Part shown: one piece after another, positions 33,185 through 42,175 of the stretch
Numbering within the stretch: position 1 is the stretch's first letter
Layout: each line of letters begins with the position of its first letter
Assembly (NCBI GenBank): GCA_020161245.1
Contig: JAIUOK010000023.1
Coordinates: 1-64,000 of the forward strand
DNA length: 64,000 nucleotides
Direction of reading: 5' to 3'
Origin: Actinomycetota bacterium
GTDB lineage: Bacteria > Actinomycetota > Actinomycetes > S36-B12 > CAIYMF01
The notes under the pieces: model-generated
Database searches by the model: none
The model's input: only the letters and a program-made list of their open reading frames with translations
Told to the model about the DNA's origin: nothing
Program-made: the position numbers and the translations under genes

Positions 33185-33627
33185 GGCGTGCCGTCCTCGG
33201 GGGAGATCTGGTGGCGTCCGTGCCGGGAGGTGACGAGGTCGTCGGTCTCGCGCTGCTCGAGAGCAGCGCGGTGGTCGTCGTCGAGCTGGCGCGCGCGGTC
33301 GACGAGGCTGTCCATGCCCTCGCGGTCGCGGTCGGCGGAGATCCAGGCATCGCGGGCCGCGGCGGTGGCCGCTGCGCGGGCGAGCGCCTCCTGGCGCGCG
33401 GTGATGACGAGCGCGGCCATCGCATGCTGGGCGGCCATGACCGACCGGAACTCGCGGGTGGTCAGGTGCTCGTGCACCGGTAGCGCGTCGATGGCCTCCT
33501 CGAGGTCGCGCACGCGCCGGTCGGCCTGCGCCTGCTCGGCACTGGCCTCGCCGAGACGGGTGCGCGCCTTGCGCTCGCCGAGCTCGCGCAGGCGCAGGAG
33601 GAGGTCGAGCTGGCCGATGCGGCTCAT
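33181..33627 (-). CDS. fliJ: flagellar export protein FliJ
   Basis: A 148-residue, almost wholly helical coiled-coil protein (LDLLLRLRELGERKARTRLGEASAEQAQADRRVRDLEEAIDALP, LVDRARQLDDDHRAALEQRETDDLV), the central stalk of the FliI ATPase and chaperone escort. Name rests on length, heptad pattern and position between fliI and fliK. The ATG overlaps the fliI stop (ATGA). Confidence 0.88.
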   Translation of the reverse strand: MSRIGQLDLLLRLRELGERKARTRLGEASAEQAQADRRVRDLEEAIDALPVHEHLTTREFRSVMAAQHAMAALVITARQEALARAAATAAARDAWISADRDREGMDSLVDRARQLDDDHRAALEQRETDDLVTSRHGRHQISPEDGTP

Positions 33628-34928
33628 AGCCCACCCACCAGCTCGTGCAGCCGGGCCCACGCGTCGTCGAGGCCCGCGTGCTCGTGCACGGTCTGCTGGA
33701 GGAAGGCGTCGATGCGGGGCGCGAGAGCGCGCGCCAGGTCGACGTCGGGGTCGGTGCCGGGGACGTACGCGCCCACGTCGATGAGCAGCTTGGCCTCGCG
33801 GTGCGCGGCCATGAGCCGGCGCAGGGTGGCGGCGTCGCGCTGCTGCTCGGGGGTGGTGACGGTGCCGGCGAGGCGCGAGACCGAGCCGAGCACGTCCACC
33901 GCTGGGTAGTGGTGGGCGTTGGCCAGACCGCGGTCGAGCACGATGTGCCCGTCGAGGATCGACCGCGTGGTGTCGCCGATGGGGTCCTGGATGTCGTCGC
34001 CCTCGACGAGCACGGTGTAGATGCCGGTGATCGTGCCGGTCTCGCCGGGTCCGGTGCGCTCGAGGAGTCGGGGGAGCATGGCGAACGCCGACGGCGGGTA
34101 GCCGCGGGTCGCGGGCGGCTCGCCGGCGGACAGGCCGACCTCGCGCTGCGCCATGGCCGTGCGGGTGACCGAGTCCATGAACAGCAGCACGTCGAGGCCC
34201 TGGTCTCGGAAGTCCTCGGCGATGCGCGTCGCGGCGAACGCTGCGCGCAGGCGCACGACCGGCGGCTCGTCCGACGTCGCGACCACGACGACCGAACGGG
34301 CCAGGCCCTCGGCCCCGAGGTCGTTCTCGAGGAACTCGCGCACCTCGCGTCCGCGCTCGCCGACGAGCGCGGCGACGACGACGTCGGCGGTCGTGCCCCG
34401 GGCGATCATCGACAGCAGCGTCGACTTGCCCACGCCGGAGCCGGCCATGATGCCGATGCGCTGGCCGCGGCCCACGGGGGTGAGGGTGTCGAGGGCGCGC
34501 ACGCCGAGTCCCATCTGCTCGGTGATGAGCTGGCGCCGCATGGCGTGGGGTGCCGCGTTCTCGATGGGGACGCGCGGCAGGTGGTCGAGCGACGGGCCGC
34601 CGTCGACCGGGCGGCCGAGGCCGTCGAGCACCCGGCCGAGCAGCGCCGGGCCGACCGGCACGGTGAGCGGGCGGCCGGTCGCGCGGGCGGGGACGCCCGG
34701 GCCCAAGCCGTTGGTGGGCCCGAGCGGCATGCAGGCGAGGCGCCCGCTGTCGGCGCCGACGACCTCGGCGGGCAGGACGCCGCCCGCGCGCCCGAGCGCG
34801 ACGACGTCGCCAACGGCGGCGTCGATCCCCTCGACCCAGGCGGTGAGCCCGGTGACGGAGGTGACCGAGCCGTGCACGTCGGGGCGGACGGCGTCGGCGG
34901 CGCGGGTGCGCAGGGCGGCGAGGGTCAC
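33624..34928 (-). CDS. fliI: flagellum-specific export ATPase FliI
   Basis: A 434-residue F1-beta-like ATPase that energises export. Walker A is GSGVGKST (163-170) and Walker B is LDVLLFMDSVTR; the export-type LSAGEPPATRGYPPSAFAMLPRLLERTG follows. An N-terminal beta-barrel spans about 15-85. The GTG at 34928 overlaps the fliH stop (GTGA). Confidence 0.97.
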   Translation of the reverse strand: MTLAALRTRAADAVRPDVHGSVTSVTGLTAWVEGIDAAVGDVVALGRAGGVLPAEVVGADSGRLACMPLGPTNGLGPGVPARATGRPLTVPVGPALLGRVLDGLGRPVDGGPSLDHLPRVPIENAAPHAMRRQLITEQMGLGVRALDTLTPVGRGQRIGIMAGSGVGKSTLLSMIARGTTADVVVAALVGERGREVREFLENDLGAEGLARSVVVVATSDEPPVVRLRAAFAATRIAEDFRDQGLDVLLFMDSVTRTAMAQREVGLSAGEPPATRGYPPSAFAMLPRLLERTGPGETGTITGIYTVLVEGDDIQDPIGDTTRSILDGHIVLDRGLANAHHYPAVDVLGSVSRLAGTVTTPEQQRDAATLRRLMAAHREAKLLIDVGAYVPGTDPDVDLARALAPRIDAFLQQTVHEHAGLDDAWARLHELVGGL

Positions 34929-35662
34929 AGTGCGCCCTCCCCGCCGAGCAGGGCGGCGCGCAGGCGGTCGCGTGCAGCGTCGAGCGTGGCGTCGATGTGG
35001 CGGGCGCCGCTGTCGGCGACGGCGCTGCCTGCCGGGACCGAGACGTCGGCGACGACATGGACCTCGCGGTGCGCGACCGCGGCGATGTCGACGCCGGCGT
35101 CGCGCAGGGCGGTCACGTCGACGGGGTTGAGGTGGAGGCGGAGGGCGCTGCCGCGCGCTGCCTCGCCCGCGGCACGGCGGATCGCTCCCACCACGTGCAG
35201 GCGGTCGGCCTGGAGCTCCTGGCCGAGGAGCGCCTCGACGAGGTCGTGGACCAGCGGGCCCAGCTCCGCACCGACGGCGTCGTAGGCCGGGACGGCGCGG
35301 GTCTCGAGGTGCTCGGCGGCGGCGACCAGCGCGGCGGTGGCGGAGTCGAGGCGCTCGAGCGCGGCGGCGAGGGCGGCCTCATCGGTGCGGCGCCGGCGCT
35401 CGGCCTCCTCGGCCGCGGCGGCGCGCCCCTCGACCAGTCCGAGGGCGTAGCCGGCGTCCCAGCCCTCGGTGTGCCCGCGCTCCGCGGCGTCGCGGGCGGC
35501 GTCCTCGACCACGGCCACGAGCCGCGGGTCGACCACGCGCGCGTCCGGGCGCAGCTGGCGCAGCAGGTCGGTGCCGCGCAGGTGCGCGTCGAGGCGCGCG
35601 GGTGCGACGCGGCCGGCCTCCTCGGCCGTGAGCACGCGGGCCTCAGGCGACGAAAGCGTCAT
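34925..35662 (-). CDS. fliH: flagellar assembly protein FliH
   Basis: A 245-residue regulator and tether of FliI. A GYALGLVEGRAAAAEEAERRRR segment near 70-92 is a FliH/YscL-type glycine-and-helix region, followed by a helical and alpha/beta C-domain (LVHDLVEALLGQELQADRLHVVGAIRRAAGEA, LRLHLNPVDVTALRDAG). It overlaps fliG by 20 bases. Confidence 0.88.
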   Translation of the reverse strand: MTLSSPEARVLTAEEAGRVAPARLDAHLRGTDLLRQLRPDARVVDPRLVAVVEDAARDAAERGHTEGWDAGYALGLVEGRAAAAEEAERRRRTDEAALAAALERLDSATAALVAAAEHLETRAVPAYDAVGAELGPLVHDLVEALLGQELQADRLHVVGAIRRAAGEAARGSALRLHLNPVDVTALRDAGVDIAAVAHREVHVVADVSVPAGSAVADSGARHIDATLDAARDRLRAALLGGEGAL

Positions 35663-36671
35663 CGTCGCCCCTCTGGATCACGATCTGGCCGGAGTCCTCG
35701 AGGCGGCGGATGATCCGCACGATCTTGGCCTGGGCCTCCTCGACGGTGGACATGCGCACGGGCCCGAGCAGGTCGATCTCCTCGGCGAGGTTCTCGGCGG
35801 CGCGGGTCGACAGGTTGCCGGTGACCTTGGCGCGCACATCGGCGCGGACACCCTTGAGAGCGACGGCGAGGTCGTTGCTGTCGACCTCGCGCAGCACGAC
35901 CTGAACGGAGCGGTCGTCGAGGGTGATGATGTCCTCGAACATGAACATCATCGCCCGGACCTGCTCGGCCATAGGCGCGTCGATCGACTCGAGGCCCTCG
36001 AGGATGAGGCGCTCCGTGGCGCGGTCCGAGCGGTTCATGATCTCGACCAGCGGGTCGAGGCCGCCGACGGTCGACATCTCCTGCGGCTGAAGAATGCTCG
36101 ACATCCGGCGGTGCAGCACGGTCTCGACGCGCTTGACGATGTCGGGCGAGGTGCGGTCCATCGAGGCGATGCGGTGGGCGACGTCGGCCTGCAGCTCGGG
36201 GGCGAGGTTCGACAGCACGATGGAGGCCTGCTGCGGGTCGAGGTGGGCGAGGACCAGCGCGATGGTCTGCGGGTGCTCGTCCTGCAGGAAGCTGAGCAGC
36301 TGGCGCACGTCGGTGCGGCGCAGGAACTGGAACGGCAGCTCCGAGATCGCGGCCTCGAGCCGGCCCATGACCTCGCGGGCGGCGTCGTAGCCGAGGCCCG
36401 CCTCGAGCAGCTCGCGGGCGTAGGACATGCCGCCGTGCGCGGCGAGGGACCGCGCGGTCACGGTGTGGGAGAACTCCTCGACCACGGCTTCGGCCACGCC
36501 GGCATCGACGTGCTCGAGGCGCGCGATCTCGGCGACGAGCTCCTCCATCTCGGCCGGCGGCATCTCCGAGAGGATGCGCGCGGCGGCCTCCTGGCCGAGC
36601 TGCACGAGCAGGATCGCGGCCTTGCGCAGGCCGGTCAGCTCCTCGGTCTTGGTGGTCATGGTCTGGGTCAC
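35643..36671 (-). CDS. fliG: flagellar motor switch protein FliG
   Basis: A 342-residue rotor protein that binds FliF, FliM and MotA. Conserved blocks: GLRKAAILLVQLGQEAAARIL, the EHPQTIALVLAHLDPQQASIVLSNL motif near 132-156, and the C-terminal torque domain FEDIITLDDRSVQVVLREVDSNDLAVALKGV with DLLGPVRMSTVEEAQAKIVRIIRRLEDSGQI. The GTG at 36671 overlaps the fliF stop; an ATG four codons in is possible. Confidence 0.97.
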   Translation of the reverse strand: MTQTMTTKTEELTGLRKAAILLVQLGQEAAARILSEMPPAEMEELVAEIARLEHVDAGVAEAVVEEFSHTVTARSLAAHGGMSYARELLEAGLGYDAAREVMGRLEAAISELPFQFLRRTDVRQLLSFLQDEHPQTIALVLAHLDPQQASIVLSNLAPELQADVAHRIASMDRTSPDIVKRVETVLHRRMSSILQPQEMSTVGGLDPLVEIMNRSDRATERLILEGLESIDAPMAEQVRAMMFMFEDIITLDDRSVQVVLREVDSNDLAVALKGVRADVRAKVTGNLSTRAAENLAEEIDLLGPVRMSTVEEAQAKIVRIIRRLEDSGQIVIQRGDDDAFVA

Positions 36672-38266
36672 CGACCGCTCGCGATCCAGCCGCGGAGCAG
36701 CTGGGCGACCTCGTCGGGCTGGGTGGCCACGAGCTCGTGGATGTCGGACTTCTGCTTCTCGATGGCCTTCGGCTCGTCGGCGGGGAGGACGACGGCGTCG
36801 AGCGGTGCGGCGTCGGAGCCACGGGTGATGGCGAGCGGCTGCGGCGCGAAGCCGAGGGCGCCGAGCTCCTCGGCGTCGAGCAGCTGGCGCTTCTGCTTCC
36901 GCGAGGAGAGGAAGGCGAGCACGATCACGATGAGGACGAGCAGGATGATCCCGGCCTTCTTCACCAGGTCGAACAGCATCGTCTTGCTCTCGGCGTCCGC
37001 GGCGGCGGCCTCGGCCGCGGCGGCGGCGTCAGTGGCGCTGGTGTCGAACTTCATCGGCGTGACCTGGATGGCGTCGCCGCGGGTGGCGTCGAAGCCGACC
37101 GCGTTGGCCACGGCGGTCGTGAGGGCCGTGGTGTCGACGGAGCCTGCGGCCCCGTTGACGAGCACGGAGACGGTGAGGCGCTTGACCGAGCCGGGTGCAC
37201 CGGTGCGCTGCTCGATGATGCTGTTGACCAGGTTGTCCTGGGTGTTGGTCGTCTTCTGGTACTGGTTGCCGCTGCCCGTCGTCGAGCCGGCGGTGGTGCC
37301 GGTGCCGGTGCCCGCGGTGGTGGTGCCGTTGCCGACGCCGACGATGCCGCCGGGGACCGCGCCGCTGCCGGTGAAGGTCTCCGTGCTGTTGGTCTGCGAC
37401 GACGGCGGGATCGTCTTCGGGTACTCGTACGACGTGTCGGTGCGCGTCCACTGGTCGAAGTCGAGCGCGGCGTTGACGCGGACGGCGACGTTGCCGACGC
37501 CGAGCGCCTTCTCCAGCAGCGACTGGGCGTTGACCTCGAGGGCGCCCTCGACCGCCCGCTGGGCGCGGATCTGCGAGCTCGCCGAGCTGCCGCCGCCCGT
37601 GCCCGTCGTCGAGAGCAGCGCGCCGCTCGAGTCGGTGATGGTGACGTTGGCCGTGGTGAGCTGCGGGACCGACGAAGCGACCAGGTTCTGGATGGCGGTG
37701 ACCTGCTCGTCGCTGAGCTCGGTGCCGGCGCCCATGGTGACCATGACGGCCGCGGTGGGCTTGTCGGAGTCCTGCGTGAAGACGCTCTTCTCCGGGAGCG
37801 CGAGGTGCACCGACGCCGCCTTGACGCCGTCGATGGCCTCGATGGTCTTGGCGAGCTCGCCCTCGAGGGCGCGCTGGTAGGTCACGTTCTGCATGAACTC
37901 CGAGGTCGTGATGCCCTGCTGGTCGAGCAGCGCGTAGCCGCCGCCGGTGTTGGCGGGCAGCCCCTGGGAGCTCATGGCGAGACGGGTCGCGTAGACCTTG
38001 TCCTGCGGCACGAGGATCGTCGTGCCACCGTCCTGCAGCTCGTACGCGGTGCCGGTGGTGTCGAGCTGCTGCACGACGGCGGCGGCGTCCTCGGTGGAGA
38101 GGTTGCTGTAGAGCGGCGAGAGCGACGGCGCGCTCCAGCGCATGAACGCGAACGCGGCCAGGACGAGACCCGCGACACCGATGACGATGACACCGATCTG
38201 CCCCGGCGTGAAGCCGGCCATCGCGGAGCGGGCACGGCGCAGGCCGTCCTGGACGATCGCGCTCAC
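36668..38266 (-). CDS. fliF: flagellar MS-ring protein FliF
   Basis: A 532-residue membrane ring protein. Helix 1 ([19 protein letters not shown], about 24-42), the YscJ-like ring-building domains ([42 protein letters not shown]), a Gly/Thr-rich loop with TGTGTT-type repeats near 300-340, helix 2 ([17 protein letters not shown], near 440) and a FliG-binding tail ([22 protein letters not shown]). The GTG start overlaps the fliE stop. Confidence 0.96.
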   Translation of the reverse strand: MSAIVQDGLRRARSAMAGFTPGQIGVIVIGVAGLVLAAFAFMRWSAPSLSPLYSNLSTEDAAAVVQQLDTTGTAYELQDGGTTILVPQDKVYATRLAMSSQGLPANTGGGYALLDQQGITTSEFMQNVTYQRALEGELAKTIEAIDGVKAASVHLALPEKSVFTQDSDKPTAAVMVTMGAGTELSDEQVTAIQNLVASSVPQLTTANVTITDSSGALLSTTGTGGGSSASSQIRAQRAVEGALEVNAQSLLEKALGVGNVAVRVNAALDFDQWTRTDTSYEYPKTIPPSSQTNSTETFTGSGAVPGGIVGVGNGTTTAGTGTGTTAGSTTGSGNQYQKTTNTQDNLVNSIIEQRTGAPGSVKRLTVSVLVNGAAGSVDTTALTTAVANAVGFDATRGDAIQVTPMKFDTSATDAAAAAEAAAADAESKTMLFDLVKKAGIILLVLIVIVLAFLSSRKQKRQLLDAEELGALGFAPQPLAITRGSDAAPLDAVVLPADEPKAIEKQKSDIHELVATQPDEVAQLLRGWIASGR

Positions 38267-38586
38267 AGCGGCATCCTCATGATCTCGTTGAAGGCCTCGA
38301 TCGCCTTGTTGCGCACGGCGACGGTCATCTGGGTCGTCAGCGACGCCTCGCTGGCGGCGATGAGGTAGTCGTGGGCGTTGGTCAGGGTGCCGGTCGCCGC
38401 CTGGACGGCGAGGTCGTCGGCCTTGGCCTGCACGGCGCTGAGGTTGTCGACGGCGCCGGCGAGCGAGGTGGCGAAGCCGCCGCCCTGCGGCGAGGCAACG
38501 CGGGAGGCGCCCGTGATGCCGCCGGCCGCGCCTGCCGGGCCGATCGGCCCGACCGGCGGGACGACGCCGATTCCGGTGATGCTCAT
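38263..38586 (-). CDS. fliE: flagellar hook-basal body complex protein FliE
   Basis: A 107-residue protein joining the MS ring to the rod. The C-terminal 70 residues are FliE ([70 protein letters not shown]). It lies between flgC and fliF with four-base overlaps on both sides. Confidence 0.95.
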   Translation of the reverse strand: MSITGIGVVPPVGPIGPAGAAGGITGASRVASPQGGGFATSLAGAVDNLSAVQAKADDLAVQAATGTLTNAHDYLIAASEASLTTQMTVAVRNKAIEAFNEIMRMPL

Positions 38587-38996
38587 GCGTTCCTGCCGAT
38601 CTGCAGCGCCGTCTGGTACGCCTGCGTCGCGCGCTCGACCACGGCGAGGTTGGCCTGGTAGCCGCGCTGCGCCTGGATGAGCTGGGTCATCTGGTCGCCG
38701 AGGTCGATATCCGGGCGGCGCACATAGCCATCGGTGTCGGCGAGGGGGTTGTCGGGCTCGTAGACCACGCGGCCCTCGGCGTTGCCGAGGGCGATCCCCG
38801 TGACGTTCACGCCCTTCGGGTCCCCGGCGGCGAAGCCGTCGGCCGACTGGGCGACGACGTAGCGGGCCTGGAATGCCGACTCCGACGTCGAGCGCACCGT
38901 GTTGATGTTGGCGATGTTGTCCGACACGCAGTCGAGCCAGACCCGGTTGAGGTTGGTGCCCGAGCCGGCGATGGAGAAGACGTCGAACAGGCCCAT
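38583..38996 (-). CDS. flgC: flagellar basal-body rod protein FlgC
   Basis: A 137-residue proximal rod protein. N-terminal rod signature [28 protein letters not shown] and C-terminal [47 protein letters not shown]. The ATG at 38996 overlaps the flgB stop with GGAG upstream. Confidence 0.96.
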   Translation of the reverse strand: MGLFDVFSIAGSGTNLNRVWLDCVSDNIANINTVRSTSESAFQARYVVAQSADGFAAGDPKGVNVTGIALGNAEGRVVYEPDNPLADTDGYVRRPDIDLGDQMTQLIQAQRGYQANLAVVERATQAYQTALQIGRNA

Positions 38997-39355
38997 CACG
39001 AGCTCCTCAGGACGTCGCGGATGACACCCATGCGCCCGTCGACGGCGCGCACGGCCAGCGAGTACTGCAGGTTCGTCTTCTGCTGCAGGAGCGTCTCGCG
39101 CTCGAGGCTGACGTTGTTGCCGTCCTCGCGGGCCGGGTCGTCGGTCCACGCCTGGCTGATGGTGCCGGACAGCGACGAGGGGTCGAGGTAGGGGTTGGAG
39201 CCGAGGGCGGCGTCGAGCGCCGACTCGAACTCGACGCTGCGGGCGCGGTAGCCGGGCGTCTGGATGTTCGCGACGTTGTCGGCGGAGATGCGCAGCCGCT
39301 GCTGGAGGCCGTCCAGCGCGACGTCGACCGCCGGGATGACGAGCCGGTCGTCCAT
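38996..39355 (-). CDS. flgB: flagellar basal-body rod protein FlgB
   Basis: A 119-residue proximal rod protein, first gene of the eleven-gene flgB-to-flgE unit. It has the rod signature [27 protein letters not shown] (about 21-47) and the FlgB C-terminus [43 protein letters not shown] lies upstream of the ATG at 39355, and the promoter is about 85 bases upstream. Confidence 0.96.
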   Translation of the reverse strand: MDDRLVIPAVDVALDGLQQRLRISADNVANIQTPGYRARSVEFESALDAALGSNPYLDPSSLSGTISQAWTDDPAREDGNNVSLERETLLQQKTNLQYSLAVRAVDGRMGVIRDVLRSS

Positions 39356-39438
39356 GGAGTCAGTGCTCCTCGACTCCGCCTGAGGCGGACCGGGCCTGTT
39401 CCGTGGCGATCCTGGTGAGCATCCTGCTCGTGGAGCCC

Positions 39439-39464
39439 ATCGGTCCCGGGCGCCCGCTCCTGAG
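39439..39464 (-). promoter_or_regulatory. sigma-28 (FliA) type promoter of the flgB-to-flgE unit
   Basis: On the minus strand CTCAG (39464-39460), 15 bases, ACCGAT (39444-39439). No other promoter is evident in the 145 bases between flgB and the hydrolase gene. Confidence 0.8.
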
Positions 39465-39499
39465 CGGCCCTACCTCTCGGCTCGCTCACGATGCGGCGG

Positions 39500-40606
39500 T
39501 CAGGCCCCGGGGAACCGGTCGTACCACGCCTGGAAGGCGGCGTTGATGCGCGCGTACGCCTGCGGGGCCGACTGCTCGAGGTGCCCGGCCCATCCGGAAT
39601 GGCCCAGGCCCCACGACGACCAGTCGGTGCCGCCCTTGGTCATGCGGTAGACCGCCGACGCCGCCTTGACGGGGTCGTAGACGTCGGTGGCGCTGATGCT
39701 GCGGCCGAGGTGGATGTCGTTGAGCTGGAAGAGCCCGTGGTCGCGCGTTCCGTTGGAGTTCACCGGGCTCAGCGCACCGGGCCGCCCGTGCGACTCGCGC
39801 ATGGCCACCGCCCACGCGGTGCGCAGGCCCTCGCCGGAGAAGCCGGCGTCCTGCAGGACCGACACCAGCTGCTGCGCGGAGAGCTGCGCCTTCGGGTCCC
39901 TCACGGACGACGCCGCGCCCACGGCCGAGGCGGCGCCGACGCTGGAGGCGGCGTACGCGGACACGGCGGCGGCCCCCAGCACCTCGCTCGGCGCGCGGGC
40001 GACACCGTCGCCCTCCGGCGCGATGCGGCGGATCCGGACCAGGTGCGCCGTGTCGACGTCGGCGATGCGCGTGTCGGCGCGGCGGTTCGCCGCCTCGACC
40101 ATCTTCCCGTCCCCGAGGTAGATGGCCACGTGGTTGATCCCGAGCGGCGACGGGTCGTTGCGGTGCCCGCCGGGCTCGTGGAAGAACAGCAGGTCGCCGG
40201 GCTTGGCGTCGGCGAGCGAGTCGACGGGCGTGCCCTGCTTGACCTGCTCCCAGGAGACCTCGGGGATGTCGATACCGAACTGCTCGGCCACCCAGTGCGT
40301 GAAACCCGCGCAGTCCCAGCCCTTCGGCGACCTGCCGCCGGCGACGTAAGGCACGCCGGTGAAGCGCTTGGCCCAGGCGGCCAGGTCGTCGCCGTCCGCG
40401 CCCGAGGCCCTGCCGCGGCTGCCGGCCGCCCAGCCGACGGAGCCGGAGGAGCCGTCGGCCCCCTGCACGACGTCGGCCAGGGCGGTGGCGAAGTCGGTGC
40501 TCGAGGACGACGTCGTCGACGCGGCCACGGGCGGCGCGAACACCCCGAGGGCGTAGGCACGGCTCTGGATCGTGGCGATGCGCGACGTGACGTCGGCGAA
40601 GGACAC
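39500..40606 (-). CDS. two-domain flagellar peptidoglycan hydrolase: NlpC/P60 endopeptidase plus lysozyme-like domain
   Basis: A 368-residue protein. Residues about 75-190 form an NlpC/P60 domain with catalytic Cys99 (KGWDCAGFTHW) and His159 (GINHVAIYLG). Residues about 240-365 form a lysozyme/transglycosylase-like domain (LRTAWAVAMRESHGRPGALSPVNSNGTRDHGLFQLND) with a candidate catalytic Glu271. There is no signal peptide or membrane helix; the N-terminus (FADVTSRIATIQSRAYALG) is amphipathic and looks like those of flagellar rod/hook export substrates. With its sigma-28-type promoter and position beside flgB this suggests a flagellar-secreted enzyme that opens the wall for the rod, in place of FlgJ. 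The export route is inference. Confidence 0.9.
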   Translation of the reverse strand: MSFADVTSRIATIQSRAYALGVFAPPVAASTTSSSSTDFATALADVVQGADGSSGSVGWAAGSRGRASGADGDDLAAWAKRFTGVPYVAGGRSPKGWDCAGFTHWVAEQFGIDIPEVSWEQVKQGTPVDSLADAKPGDLLFFHEPGGHRNDPSPLGINHVAIYLGDGKMVEAANRRADTRIADVDTAHLVRIRRIAPEGDGVARAPSEVLGAAAVSAYAASSVGAASAVGAASSVRDPKAQLSAQQLVSVLQDAGFSGEGLRTAWAVAMRESHGRPGALSPVNSNGTRDHGLFQLNDIHLGRSISATDVYDPVKAASAVYRMTKGGTDWSSWGLGHSGWAGHLEQSAPQAYARINAAFQAWYDRFPGA

Positions 40607-40663
40607 GCGGGCTCCAGCGGAGGTCGTGCGCGTCCGTGCGCCGAGATTCTTCCGCGTGCCCAG

Positions 40664-40689
40664 ATCGGCCCTGATGCAGGCGACCTGAG
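40664..40689 (-). promoter_or_regulatory. sigma-28 (FliA) type promoter of the peptidoglycan hydrolase gene
   Basis: On the minus strand CTCAG (40689-40685), 15 bases, GCCGAT (40669-40664), 57 bases before the gene start and directly beyond the EAL gene stop. Confidence 0.82.
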
Positions 40690-40701
40690 GGGTTCTGCCC
40701 G

Positions 40702-41934
40702 TCAGACCTGGGTGCGGGCCGGTGCCCCTGCGCCGTCAGCGGGCGCAAGGTCCGACGCCGGACCCGGGCGCCCGAAGTGCCAGCCCTGGCCGTGGTCGAC
40801 GCCGAGCGCGCGCAGCGCGTCCGCCTCGCGGGCGTCCTCGATGCCCTCTGCGACCACCGTCGCGCCCGCCGTGTGCCCGAAGTCGACGAGCGAGCGGACC
40901 AGGGTGCTCAGCACCGGGTCGTCGCACACCCCGTGCACCAGGGAGCGGTCGAGCTTGATGACGTCGGGATGGGCCAGCACGATGTGCCGCAACGACGAGA
41001 AGCCGGCCCCGACGTCGTCGACGGCGAGCCGCATCCCCGCGTGGCGCAACGGCTCGATGGCCTCGGACAGCTCGTCGTAGTCGTCGACGGGGTCGTGCTC
41101 GGACAGCTCGAGCAGCACCCGCGGCGCGTCGAGCGCCGACAGCGTGTCGATCACCTGCGGGAGCTGCAGCGTCGCGGGGGAGAGGTTCATGGCGACATAG
41201 CCGCCGATCTCGTCGAGGTGCTCCGCGGCCCGCATGAGCGCCAGCAGCTCGAGCTCGTGCCCGAGGCCGACGCTGTGGGCCTGGGCGAACACGACGTCCG
41301 GGGTCAGCCCCCACTCGGCGGGGAACCGGCTCAGCGCCTCCGCGCCCACGCGCCGACCCGTAACGAGGTCGACGATCGGCTGCACCACCACGACGGGGCC
41401 GCCGCGCTCGATGACCGGCAGGATGCGGTCCTCGATCTCGGAGCGGCGCTCGTGCTCGACGACCTCGGGCTCGAGCACGACCGCAGCAGCGCGGGCGAGC
41501 ACCTCCATGAGCGCCTGGTCGCGCTTGGTCAGCGCCTTGTCGGTCGTGAGGCCGGCAGCGCAGAACGTCCCGTAGAGGCGGCCGTCGGACAGACGCACGG
41601 GCACCGACACGTAGCTGCGGATGCGCGGCATGCGTGCTGCGGGGAGCTTCATCCCGGCGTCGTGGCGGGTGAGGTCGGGGATGACCGGGGGCAGCTCGCC
41701 GTCGAGGATGGCCTGGCACAGCGAGGTCGCCTGCACCTGCGTGGCGCCCTCGCGGAACAGCAGCGACGCCGGCCCGGATGCTTCGACCACCTCGATGTGC
41801 TGCGTGGTGCCGTCGAGCCGCGACAGGAACGCCACCGACAGCCCGAGCGCCTGGCGCGCGGTCGCCAGCAGCTCGGCCACCTGGCGGTCGGTGCCGGAAC
41901 GGCCCGGCCGCTCGCGGCGTGTGAGAAGGGCCAC
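40702..41934 (-). CDS. GAF-EAL cyclic-di-GMP phosphodiesterase
   Basis: A 410-residue cytoplasmic protein. An N-terminal GAF sensor domain covers about 15-155 and an EAL domain about 175-395. The EAL catalytic positions are present: Glu199 (GAEALSRF), Asn250 (AMNLSP), Glu276 (LLELSE), Asp306/Asp307 (AVDDVGAGFSS), Lys327 (IKLDRSLV) and Glu363 (VAEGIEDA). It should hydrolyse c-di-GMP to pGpG, which favours motility. No GGDEF partner is nearby. The GTG at 41934 lies right after a sigma-28-like -10 box, so the message may be leaderless. Confidence 0.93.
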   Translation of the reverse strand: MALLTRRERPGRSGTDRQVAELLATARQALGLSVAFLSRLDGTTQHIEVVEASGPASLLFREGATQVQATSLCQAILDGELPPVIPDLTRHDAGMKLPAARMPRIRSYVSVPVRLSDGRLYGTFCAAGLTTDKALTKRDQALMEVLARAAAVVLEPEVVEHERRSEIEDRILPVIERGGPVVVVQPIVDLVTGRRVGAEALSRFPAEWGLTPDVVFAQAHSVGLGHELELLALMRAAEHLDEIGGYVAMNLSPATLQLPQVIDTLSALDAPRVLLELSEHDPVDDYDELSEAIEPLRHAGMRLAVDDVGAGFSSLRHIVLAHPDVIKLDRSLVHGVCDDPVLSTLVRSLVDFGHTAGATVVAEGIEDAREADALRALGVDHGQGWHFGRPGPASDLAPADGAGAPARTQV

Positions 41935-41942
41935 GTCACTTC

Positions 41943-41968
41943 TTCGGCAGACACGCGGGCTCCTTGAG
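41943..41968 (-). promoter_or_regulatory. variant sigma-28-like promoter of the EAL gene
   Basis: On the minus strand CTCAA (41968-41964), 15 bases, GCCGAA (41948-41943). It differs from the island consensus at the last base of each box but keeps the spacing. Its predicted start of transcription coincides with the GTG of the EAL gene. Confidence 0.45.
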
Positions 41969-42175
41969 CGTCCGGCCAGGGTCGCCTTACCGGCGGATCC
42001 GGCCCGTCACGCACGGTGCCGGCACGGGGTCGTTCTGTACCGGGGGACGGGATAGCGACAGGATGGGAGCGGTTGCCGTGACACAGCGTGAAACAGCCTC
42101 TGGTTGAACGTTGTCGCAGGTGGGAGGCGGTGCGACGGTTCCGGGACGGGACTGCGACCAAGAGTTCACACGGAT

